Source: Psychrobacter sp. 4Dc (GTDB taxonomy: Bacteria > Pseudomonadota > Gammaproteobacteria > Pseudomonadales > Moraxellaceae). From it: a stretch of DNA of 64,000 nucleotides. Below the pieces are notes generated by a model. That model was not told the origin of the DNA. It worked only from the letters and a program-made list of their open reading frames with translations, and searched no databases. Every line of letters starts with the position of its first letter. The stretch's first letter is position 1. Positions 56,794 through 64,000 of this stretch are shown one piece after another. Made by a program: the position numbers and the translations under genes. The DNA lies in the NCBI RefSeq assembly GCF_002836715.1, contig NZ_PJAT01000085.1:1-64000 (forward strand), read 5' to 3'.

Positions 56794-58272
56794 TTACCAA
56801 ATGCGAGCCAAACTTGCCCACTCAATCATACTATTTGGCAAGATACCAAAGAATAGAATAATCGCCGTCACAGCAATGACCATGATACCACCGGTACGAA
56901 TACCCCATTGCCCAGACACGTCAAACTCGATGAACTGCTTAGGACGTTTGAACAGCGTGAGTAACACACGTAAGTAGTAGAATAGACCAATCGCACTGCC
57001 CAAGATAATCATCGCAGCCAAGAACCAGTTGGTGCCTTGTACCGCAGCTAAGATAGCAAATAGCTTAGTGATAAAGCCTGCCGTCAACGGAATACCAGCC
57101 AATGACAACATCATGATAGTCATGACAGCGGTCAATAATGGACGACGCCAGAATAGCCCTTGATAATGCGTCAACTCATCAGCTTCACCAGATAAGCGAT
57201 ACGGACTCGACATTAATGTCACGACACCAAAGGCACCGATAGAGGTAAAGGCATAAACCGCCATATACATACTAGAGATACTATCAGCGGCCGAGCCAAT
57301 GCTGACAATCACGATCATCACATAACCCATATGGGCAATAGATGAGTAACCGAGTAGACGTTTGAGGCTGGTTTGACGTACTGCCAACAAGTTACCTACC
57401 AAGATAGATAATGTTGCCATAACCATCAATAGCATCTGCACTGATGGCAATGCCAGCAAAGCAGTATCGATTAAGAAACGCACGGCTAGTGCCATCATCG
57501 CCACTTTTGATACTGATGCTAAAAAGGTAGCGATAGGCGCTGGTGCACCTTCGTAAACATCTGGCGTCCACATATGGAAAGGAGCAGCTGAGAGTTTAAA
57601 GGCGATACCAAACATCATCATTGCCGCGCCCAGTATCAGTAGTGGCGACTCAAAGATATTGCCCAGCACCATGCTGATTGGCTTAAATGCTAGTGAGCCT
57701 ACTTCTGCATAGATAAAGGCCATACCCATAAGCAATGTCGCTGATGCAGTCGCCGACAATACCAAATACTTCAATCCCGACTCAAGTGACTGGTTGCGCA
57801 TATAAGTATAAGCAAGCAAACCATATAACGGTACTGATAGCATCTCTAGGCTCATAAAGAATGACGCCATATGCTGCGCGCTTACCATGAGTAATGCACC
57901 AATGGTCGATAGCAGCATGAGTAAATACAGCTCTTCTTTATTGTCTTTTAGGTTGGCCAGATACGCATAAGACAGCGTACAACAAGCCAAGGCACAGATA
58001 AAAATCACCACCATATTAAACTGAGCAAAGTTATCAATAACAAATAACTGCTCAGCATTTGGCGCGATAGATCCGCTGTCAATCACACCGATCATCTGAC
58101 CGATCAGGGTAAATAGACCAATGTTCAAGCCTGCTACTGTAATCGTACCAGTGACCATGTGCGAGCGTTTAAAGGTAATCGCGATCATAACCGTCAGTAC
58201 CGTAATCACTACGGCGATAATCGGCGCGTAAGGCAACAATCCTATCAAATCATTCATCGTAATATCATTCAT
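56794..58272 (-). CDS. nuoN: NADH-quinone oxidoreductase subunit N
   Basis: Antiporter-like proton-pumping membrane subunit of complex I. The 492 residues have about 14 transmembrane helices. Key features are the Glu in MSLEMLSVPLYGLLAY (helix 5), the Lys in AFKLSAAPFHMWTPDVYEGAP and SSIAHMGYVMI. The gene is the last of the nuo operon, 3 bases after nuoM, and a strong terminator follows. Confidence 0.97.
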   Translation of the reverse strand: MNDITMNDLIGLLPYAPIIAVVITVLTVMIAITFKRSHMVTGTITVAGLNIGLFTLIGQMIGVIDSGSIAPNAEQLFVIDNFAQFNMVVIFICALACCTLSYAYLANLKDNKEELYLLMLLSTIGALLMVSAQHMASFFMSLEMLSVPLYGLLAYTYMRNQSLESGLKYLVLSATASATLLMGMAFIYAEVGSLAFKPISMVLGNIFESPLLILGAAMMMFGIAFKLSAAPFHMWTPDVYEGAPAPIATFLASVSKVAMMALAVRFLIDTALLALPSVQMLLMVMATLSILVGNLLAVRQTSLKRLLGYSSIAHMGYVMIVIVSIGSAADSISSMYMAVYAFTSIGAFGVVTLMSSPYRLSGEADELTHYQGLFWRRPLLTAVMTIMMLSLAGIPLTAGFITKLFAILAAVQGTNWFLAAMIILGSAIGLFYYLRVLLTLFKRPKQFIEFDVSGQWGIRTGGIMVIAVTAIILFFGILPNSMIEWASLARIW

Positions 58273-58275
58273 GAC

Positions 58276-59901
58276 TTAACGTGCCTCCATTACATCAAGC
58301 AGCTGCGATGCATCTACCTGTGTCACTTGACTGTATATATATGCGTTATTGATCCACTGCATAGCGTGACTTGAGGTATCAAGGAACGGCTGTGGGTACA
58401 GTCCGAGCCATACCAAACCAGCAGCTAATATCAGTAGTAATGACAGCTCGCGCTTGCCCAAATCTTTTAGTTTACGTGCAGGTAAGCCATGTGACTTAGT
58501 CTCTCGCTCTGCCAATGCAGCGATGTTGTTTTCACCAAATAACGCGCGATGAATCAAAATCAGTGAATAAAGACCTGCTAGTACTAAACTGAATGTTGCA
58601 AAAACAACGAATACTGGATACTGAGCAAATGAGCCGAATAAAATCATGAACTCGCCAATGAAGTTACCTGTGCCTGGAATACCAAGCAATGCTGCACAGA
58701 AGAACATCAGTATCGGTGCGTAGTAACGGAACTGTCCCCACATACCACCCATCAAGGTCAAATCACGCGTATGCAGACGCTCATATAGCTGTCCTGCCAT
58801 GATGAATAGTGCGGCTGAACTCAAGCCATGAGCAAGCATCTGAATCATCAGACCTTGTAAGCTGAGTAATGTACCAGCATAGATTGCCAGTACCACAAAG
58901 CCCATATGCGAGATACTGGTATACGCTAGCAAACGCTTCATATCGGTCTGCATAAACGCAAGCCATGCACCGTAGAAGATACCAATCGTACCTAATGTTA
59001 TCGCTATCGGCGCAAACTCTTGTGACGCTACTGGAAATAGCGGTAACACAAAACGAATCAAACCATAGGCGGCAGTCTTAATGAGCACACCTGCCAAATC
59101 CACCGAACCTGCCGTTGGTGCTTGCGCATGCGCATCTGGCAACCAGCCATGAAAAGGTACAATAGGCAACTTCACCGCAAAACCAATGAAGAAGCACAGC
59201 ATGATGGGATATTCCCAGCCGCCAAGTGACGTACCGAGCAAGTCATTATAGTTAAAGCTGACCACCCCAGTTTGGGCGTAGCTGATAATGACCAATACCA
59301 AAATACCGATGAGCATGATAAGCCCAGACGCTTGGGTATAAATAAAGAACTTGGTGGCTGCGTACTCTTTGGTTTTGCCTACCACGTCATGACCCCAGAT
59401 AGCGATCAAGAAGTAGATAGGAACCAGCATCATCTCCCAAAAGAAGAAGAATAAGAATAAGTCAATGGCCAAGAAAACACCGATGACGCCGCCCAAACTC
59501 CATAGCAAGTTTAAATGGAAGAAACCAACACGGCGCTGAATCTCATTCCACGAACAAGCAACGGCTGCCACACCAAGCAACCCTGTTAGGGCCACCATCA
59601 TCAATGACAAACCATCTAGCGCTAAGTGAAAGCTAATACCAAAACTTGGTATCCATGGCACACTGAACTCCGCGACCCAAGGCACGGTAGCATCTGGTGC
59701 AATGACCTGCTTACTCATACCGCTAAAATCGCCCTGCTGCCAAAGTACCAATGACAACACAAAGGTCAACGTCATACCGATCAAGGCAATCCAGCGCGGC
59801 AGACGTTTATTAAATCGCTCTACCAACCAGCATAGCAATCCTGCAATAAAAGGAATTGCGATTAATGCTGGTAGCATCCACGTTTGTTGTAACTCAATCA
59901 T
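58276..59901 (-). CDS. nuoM: NADH-quinone oxidoreductase subunit M
   Basis: Antiporter-like proton-pumping membrane subunit. The 541 residues have about 14 transmembrane helices. Signature stretches are FFWEMMLVPIYFLIAIWG (helix 5 Glu), FAVKLPIVPFHGWLPDAHAQAP (helix 7 Lys) and LLAYTSISHMGFVVL. It lies 3 bases from nuoN and 3 bases from nuoL, so translation is coupled. Confidence 0.97.
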   Translation of the reverse strand: MIELQQTWMLPALIAIPFIAGLLCWLVERFNKRLPRWIALIGMTLTFVLSLVLWQQGDFSGMSKQVIAPDATVPWVAEFSVPWIPSFGISFHLALDGLSLMMVALTGLLGVAAVACSWNEIQRRVGFFHLNLLWSLGGVIGVFLAIDLFLFFFFWEMMLVPIYFLIAIWGHDVVGKTKEYAATKFFIYTQASGLIMLIGILVLVIISYAQTGVVSFNYNDLLGTSLGGWEYPIMLCFFIGFAVKLPIVPFHGWLPDAHAQAPTAGSVDLAGVLIKTAAYGLIRFVLPLFPVASQEFAPIAITLGTIGIFYGAWLAFMQTDMKRLLAYTSISHMGFVVLAIYAGTLLSLQGLMIQMLAHGLSSAALFIMAGQLYERLHTRDLTLMGGMWGQFRYYAPILMFFCAALLGIPGTGNFIGEFMILFGSFAQYPVFVVFATFSLVLAGLYSLILIHRALFGENNIAALAERETKSHGLPARKLKDLGKRELSLLLILAAGLVWLGLYPQPFLDTSSHAMQWINNAYIYSQVTQVDASQLLDVMEAR

Positions 59902-59904
59902 CTT

Positions 59905-61779
59905 TTACACCACCGTCATCATTACCAGCACCAGCAATACAGCCATACCCAAGCCAAAGCTTGTGGCATAACCTCGAAGAGACCCTGTTTGCGTCGCAGA
60001 CAATACTTTATTACCTGCTGAGGCCAGCTTAGGTAACAGCAACCACGTTTTATCGATAGGGTCGGCTTTTAATAAGCGGCCGATGAATAAAAAGGGTTTT
60101 ACAAAAATTACATCATATAGCGCGTCGAAACCTAGGCCATGGTAGCACCAGTGGTATAGTGCCCCACCAATACGTGAGCGCTTAAAGCTAGTGAGCATGC
60201 GACCTTTATTGACCACATATAACAGTGCTGCCAATATCAAACCTGCTGCCATGGCACCCATCGCGATATACTCTGCGGTGTGTTTAGCATGCGCTTGACC
60301 TGCGACTTCTAATAGATGACCAACGCTCTCTGGCAATACCCCATCTAATGGTGGCGTAATCCAAGCACCAACGGCTGTAGATAACACTAGCAATACGGTT
60401 AAAGGTAACCAGTACGACACCCCTGATAGCTTATGGGCATGGGTTTTCTCTTCACCAAAGAATATGATCCAAATCATACGGAACGTATAAATCGCGGTTA
60501 AGAATGCACCGAATACACCCATGTAGAATAGTACTAAGTGACCTGTGGCATAAGTTTCCCAAAGAATCGCTTCTTTAGAATAGAAACCAACGGTAACCCA
60601 AGGTATGGCAGCGAGTGCACCGCCACCGACGATATAACACCAAAATACCAATGGTATCTTTTTGCGCAGACCGCCCATCTTAAAGATGTCTTGCTCGTGA
60701 TGTACCGCAAGGATGACCGCACCGGATGATAAGAATAGCAATGCTTTAAAGAAAGCATGGGTCATCAGATGGAAGATAGCCCCTTGCCACGCGCCCACGC
60801 CAAGTGCTAAGAACATATAGCCAATTTGACTCATGGTCGAATACGCAAGAATACGTTTGATGTCTGTTTGCGCGAGCGCACAGAATCCAGCAACGACCAA
60901 TGTCAACGCCCCTACGCCGCCAACCCAATACAACAGAATACCTGGAGTCAGCTCAAACAAAGGATGTAAACGAGCAATCAGATAAACACCTGCTGTCACC
61001 ATCGTTGCAGCGTGAATCAATGCCGATACTGGTGTCGGGCCTGCCATCGCATCAGCAAGCCATGTATGTAGTGGCAACTGCGCTGACTTACCCATCGCGC
61101 CGCCGACCAACATCATCGTGGTCAGCATCATCGTTGGGTTATTGATATCGAATACTTCTGGTGCGCGCGTAATAATCTCTTGAATATTAAGCGTACCGAA
61201 TTCGCGGAATAATAAAAACAAACCGAAGGCTAAGAACACATCACCGACACGCGTGACGGTAAAGGCTTTCATCGCGGCACGGCCGTTGGCTCTATCATGG
61301 TAATAATAACCAATCAATAGGTACGAACAGATACCCACGCCTTCCCAACCGAGATATAGCAAGAACAGATCATCTGCGAGTACCAGTAACAACATACTGG
61401 CCACGAACAAGTTCATATAGCTAAAGAAACGAGCAAAGCCAGTGTCGCCTTTCATATACCAAGAGGCAAACAGATGAATTAAAAAGCCAATCCCAGTGAT
61501 AACACCTGTCATGGTCAATGCAAGACCATCAAAGCTCAAACCGAAATGTGGCGCAAAATCGCCAACTTGGAACCACGTCCATAGCGGAACTTCAATTACC
61601 GTTCCAGTTGGATTGGTGGTCAAAAAGGTATAGCTAACCACTAGCGTGCATAGTGCTGATAACAGCATGCTACCCACGCCAACAATCGCTGCGACCATCT
61701 CTGATAATTTGTCGCGCATAAAGGCTAAAATCAAAAAGCCAATGAGCGGGAATATAAAGGTTAATGGTAATAAACTCAT
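59905..61779 (-). CDS. nuoL: NADH-quinone oxidoreductase subunit L
   Basis: Distal antiporter-like proton-pumping subunit with the long lateral helix. The 624 residues have about 16 transmembrane segments. Visible are LYLGWEGVGICSYLLIGYYY, GGAMGKSAQLPLHTWLADAMAGPTP-type sequence with the pump Lys, SALIHAATMVTAGVYLIAR and AYSTMSQIGYMFL. The C-terminal part (about 520-624) forms the lateral helix and anchor. The order K-L-M-N is standard, with gaps of 3-4 bases. Confidence 0.97.
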   Translation of the reverse strand: MSLLPLTFIFPLIGFLILAFMRDKLSEMVAAIVGVGSMLLSALCTLVVSYTFLTTNPTGTVIEVPLWTWFQVGDFAPHFGLSFDGLALTMTGVITGIGFLIHLFASWYMKGDTGFARFFSYMNLFVASMLLLVLADDLFLLYLGWEGVGICSYLLIGYYYHDRANGRAAMKAFTVTRVGDVFLAFGLFLLFREFGTLNIQEIITRAPEVFDINNPTMMLTTMMLVGGAMGKSAQLPLHTWLADAMAGPTPVSALIHAATMVTAGVYLIARLHPLFELTPGILLYWVGGVGALTLVVAGFCALAQTDIKRILAYSTMSQIGYMFLALGVGAWQGAIFHLMTHAFFKALLFLSSGAVILAVHHEQDIFKMGGLRKKIPLVFWCYIVGGGALAAIPWVTVGFYSKEAILWETYATGHLVLFYMGVFGAFLTAIYTFRMIWIIFFGEEKTHAHKLSGVSYWLPLTVLLVLSTAVGAWITPPLDGVLPESVGHLLEVAGQAHAKHTAEYIAMGAMAAGLILAALLYVVNKGRMLTSFKRSRIGGALYHWCYHGLGFDALYDVIFVKPFLFIGRLLKADPIDKTWLLLPKLASAGNKVLSATQTGSLRGYATSFGLGMAVLLVLVMMTVV

Positions 61780-61783
61780 GACA

Positions 61784-62191
61784 TCATCCTTTCATCTCAT
61801 TGGCGCTATCGACATCGAGATGCCCACGCTGATGATAAAAACGCAATAATATTGCCAGACCAATTGACGCTTCAGCCGCAGCCAAGGTCAAAATAAAGAT
61901 AAACATAATCTGTCCGTCTGGATCGACCCAGCGACTACCTGCCACTACAAATGCCAATGCTGCCGCATTCATCATGATCTCAAGACTCATTAGCATAAAT
62001 AGGAAGTTACGTCGTACCATGACGCCGCACAGACCGATGGCAAATAAAATGCCTGCCAAAATCAGTCCATGGCTCATGGGTATCATACCCAGTACATTTT
62101 GCGCCTCAGCAACTGGCTGTACTAAGCCTGCCACCTCGTGGGCAAACGGCACGTTTGACACATCTTGTGCCACGCTTGCTGCTAGTACCAT
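61784..62191 (-). CDS. nuoK: NADH-quinone oxidoreductase subunit K with N-terminal extension
   Basis: Small membrane subunit with two Glu of the proton path. The 135 residues exceed the usual 100 by about 35 at the N-terminus. The core starts near [19 protein letters not shown] and has [17 protein letters not shown] and [16 protein letters not shown] with the conserved Glu. The early ATG is real: AAGGAG lies about 7 bases before it, and it overlaps the nuoJ stop as TAATG. The internal ATGs lack ribosome sites. The extension is mildly hydrophobic and its role is unknown. Confidence 0.95.
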   Translation of the reverse strand: MVLAASVAQDVSNVPFAHEVAGLVQPVAEAQNVLGMIPMSHGLILAGILFAIGLCGVMVRRNFLFMLMSLEIMMNAAALAFVVAGSRWVDPDGQIMFIFILTLAAAEASIGLAILLRFYHQRGHLDVDSANEMKG

Positions 62192-62922
62192 TAGTCTGAC
62201 TCCTTGCGCGTAACTTTATTCGCACCTGCTTTCGTGCCAACCTTCATACCTACATAGTCATGCGGGTCAACATCTTTATATTCGTAAGGCTTAGCCATTT
62301 CTACGCCATCATGCTGTGTAAGCGTACTATCATTGTCGTATTGTTTGATACTACCTACGCTTGGCTTGAAATTTTGGCTATCGTTACCGATGACCTCATC
62401 GTCGACTGTCTCTTTACCTAAATGATAAGCGGCGACCAAGGCTGCCAATAATAGCAATGCTGCTACTTCAACCAGCATAATGTATTTGGTAAATAACACT
62501 GTACCGACTGCTTTGGCAGAGATAGTCGTGCCACCCATCATGACAGCTTCATCGTGATTAAGACCAATCATTGCATAGAGCACAACGGCAATGATTATCG
62601 TCAATCCTGTCGGTATCGCCCAAGTACCAGCATCGAGCCAACGCTCTTCGCGCTCATCATTGCTCATGCCCAAATTAAGCATCATGATAACGAAAACAAA
62701 TAGCACCATAATGGCACCAGCATAAACAACAATCTCTAGCGCACCCGCAAACGGCGCACCTAATACAAAAAATATCCCAGCAATTGCCAACAACGACACA
62801 ATCATCGATAAAATAGCATGCACTGGATTGGCCTGAGTCACTACGCGCAGACTGGCAAATATCGCCACGGCCGCAAGCGAATAAAACCCAGCCAGTTCAG
62901 GATGGTTCAAAATATTCATCAT
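62191..62922 (-). CDS. nuoJ: NADH-quinone oxidoreductase subunit J
   Basis: Membrane subunit with five transmembrane helices and the mobile helix-3 pi-bulge. The 243 residues include [40 protein letters not shown] and [21 protein letters not shown]. The hydrophilic tail (about 172-243) is long and charged, longer than in E. coli (184 residues total). The start overlaps the nuoI stop by 4 bases. Confidence 0.96.
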   Translation of the reverse strand: MMNILNHPELAGFYSLAAVAIFASLRVVTQANPVHAILSMIVSLLAIAGIFFVLGAPFAGALEIVVYAGAIMVLFVFVIMMLNLGMSNDEREERWLDAGTWAIPTGLTIIIAVVLYAMIGLNHDEAVMMGGTTISAKAVGTVLFTKYIMLVEVAALLLLAALVAAYHLGKETVDDEVIGNDSQNFKPSVGSIKQYDNDSTLTQHDGVEMAKPYEYKDVDPHDYVGMKVGTKAGANKVTRKESD

Positions 62923-63467
62923 GGTAGCAAGCTCCTTAGATCAATCGGTGCAGACTCATTTTGTGCTGCGCCTTTTGGTTTATCTGCTACCGCCATACCT
63001 GTCACACGATAATAGTTATAATCAGGGTATTTACCTGGTCCTGAAATGAGCAAATGCTCTTTTTCGTAGACCAAATCTTGGCGCTTATATTCACCCAGCT
63101 CAAAATCTGGGGTCATTTGAATCGCTGTCGTTGGACAGGCTTCTTCACACAATCCACAAAAAATACAGCGTGAGAAGTTAATACGGAAAAACTCTGGATA
63201 CCAGCGTCCATCTTCACGCTCGGCTTTTTGTAATGAGATACACCCTACCGGACATGCCACCGCACACAAGTTACAAGCGACACAGCGCTCGTCTCCATCA
63301 GGATCACGCGTTAGGACAATACGTCCACGAAAACGCGGCGGTACAGGTACCGGCTCTTCAGGATAAAGGATGGTGTCACGCGGTCTGAGCGCATGACTAT
63401 TGACCATCCACATGCTGCGGACAATGGTAAATATACCAATGACGGTCTTTTTTATGGTAGTAAACAT
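62919..63467 (-). CDS. nuoI: NADH-quinone oxidoreductase subunit I
   Basis: Peripheral subunit carrying two [4Fe-4S] clusters that pass electrons towards quinone. The 182 residues have the two ferredoxin motifs [15 protein letters not shown] and [15 protein letters not shown], each with four Cys. The N-terminal amphipathic helix meets the membrane arm. AAGGA lies about 10 bases before the ATG. It is 68 bases after nuoH and overlaps nuoJ by 4. Confidence 0.97.
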   Translation of the reverse strand: MFTTIKKTVIGIFTIVRSMWMVNSHALRPRDTILYPEEPVPVPPRFRGRIVLTRDPDGDERCVACNLCAVACPVGCISLQKAEREDGRWYPEFFRINFSRCIFCGLCEEACPTTAIQMTPDFELGEYKRQDLVYEKEHLLISGPGKYPDYNYYRVTGMAVADKPKGAAQNESAPIDLRSLLP

Positions 63468-63535
63468 GGGATTATTATCCTTATCAGCTTTACCCTAGTT
63501 CATCAGTAATGGCTAGTGATGGCTACTAGTAATGA

Positions 63536-64000
63536 CTATAACGTTGGGGAAAAGATCAAAATGACCGCAGCAGTAATCAATAGATTGATTAAGGTTACGG
63601 GCAGACATACTTTCCAGCCAAAGTTCATCACCTGATCATAACGCGGACGCATGAGTGAGCCTCGAGCCAAAACAAACATGGTCATAAAGAACAGCGTTTT
63701 AATCATGAACCAAAAAGCTGGTGGAATAAATGGAATATCTAAATTGAACGGCGCAAGCCAACCGCCAAAGAACAAGCAAGTCATCAAGGCAGAAATTAAG
63801 ACAACATTGACATACTCACCAATGAAGAACATACCGAACTTCATGCCAGAATATTCGACATGATAACCTTCGGCTAGCTCTTGCTCTGCTTCTGGTTGGT
63901 CAAATGGATGTCTATGCGTCACGGCCACACCAGCCACCACAAAGGTCAAAAATCCGAAGAACTGCGGAATGATATACCAGCCGTCCGCTTGCGCTTCAAC
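63536..64000 (-). CDS. nuoH: NADH-quinone oxidoreductase subunit H, C-terminal part
   Basis: The last 154 codons; the gene continues beyond the right edge of the window. The partial protein shows [20 protein letters not shown], the conserved acidic loop near the quinone chamber, and [30 protein letters not shown], followed by the final helix. NuoH joins the peripheral and membrane arms. The frame is open to base 64000, so no start is visible. Confidence 0.95.
   Translation of the reverse strand, partial: VEAQADGWYIIPQFFGFLTFVVAGVAVTHRHPFDQPEAEQELAEGYHVEYSGMKFGMFFIGEYVNVVLISALMTCLFFGGWLAPFNLDIPFIPPAFWFMIKTLFFMTMFVLARGSLMRPRYDQVMNFGWKVCLPVTLINLLITAAVILIFSPTL

Overview
This 64 kb window looks like chromosomal DNA of a psychrotolerant Moraxellaceae gammaproteobacterium, most likely Psychrobacter. 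I infer this from moderate AT-richness, the gene order and the protein character; no rRNA or tRNA gene is present to prove it. The region is mostly housekeeping, with one clear insertion sequence and several small clusters of unfamiliar genes.

Layout, left to right. 0.1-8 kb: cell-envelope genes (lytic transglycosylase mltB, nlpD, surE on the minus strand; an unknown exported protein and the D,D-carboxypeptidase dacC on the plus strand), then an orphan sensor kinase with a degenerate receiver-like tail. 8.2-18.1 kb: the conserved minus-strand run rlmN, pilW/pilF, rodZ, ispG, hisS, yfgM, bamB, der, ending in a strong terminator. 18.6-27.9 kb: ndk, an LprI-like exported protein, hisZ-purA, a DUF2237 protein, corA, psiE, folD and rluB. 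28.1-31.9 kb: three adjacent, divergent paralogues of unknown function sharing one C-terminal helical domain, then an ArgO/LysE exporter and a MarC protein.

32.2-37.7 kb is an NAD module: nadC, a NadQ-type regulator, and nadA-nadB. A palindrome built on CTCA-AAA-TGAG lies upstream of both nadA and nadC and is the probable regulator-binding site. 37.8-43.6 kb is a lipid-type locus: a second CdsA-like cytidylyltransferase, an SDR, a patatin-like protein whose nucleophile Ser is Cys, and a 928-residue fusion of CDP-alcohol phosphotransferase, alpha/beta hydrolase and methyltransferase. It resembles the Escherichia coli ynbABC genes rearranged and fused.

43.8-46.9 kb: lysO, then a NYN/PIN-type nuclease gene cut in two by an IS630-family element. 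The TA duplication and the reading frame allow a roughly 411-residue protein to be rebuilt exactly. 46.9-56.6 kb: two ubiquinone-pathway flavin hydroxylases, phoH, ybeY, an MscS channel, a TonB-like protein, an unknown protein and a ferredoxin-NADP reductase. 56.8-64 kb: the distal complex I operon nuoH(partial)-I-J-K-L-M-N, read leftwards into a strong terminator.

I found no CRISPR array, prophage or defence island. The least ordinary parts are the three-paralogue cluster, the lipid-fusion locus, the NAD operators and the IS-split nuclease gene.
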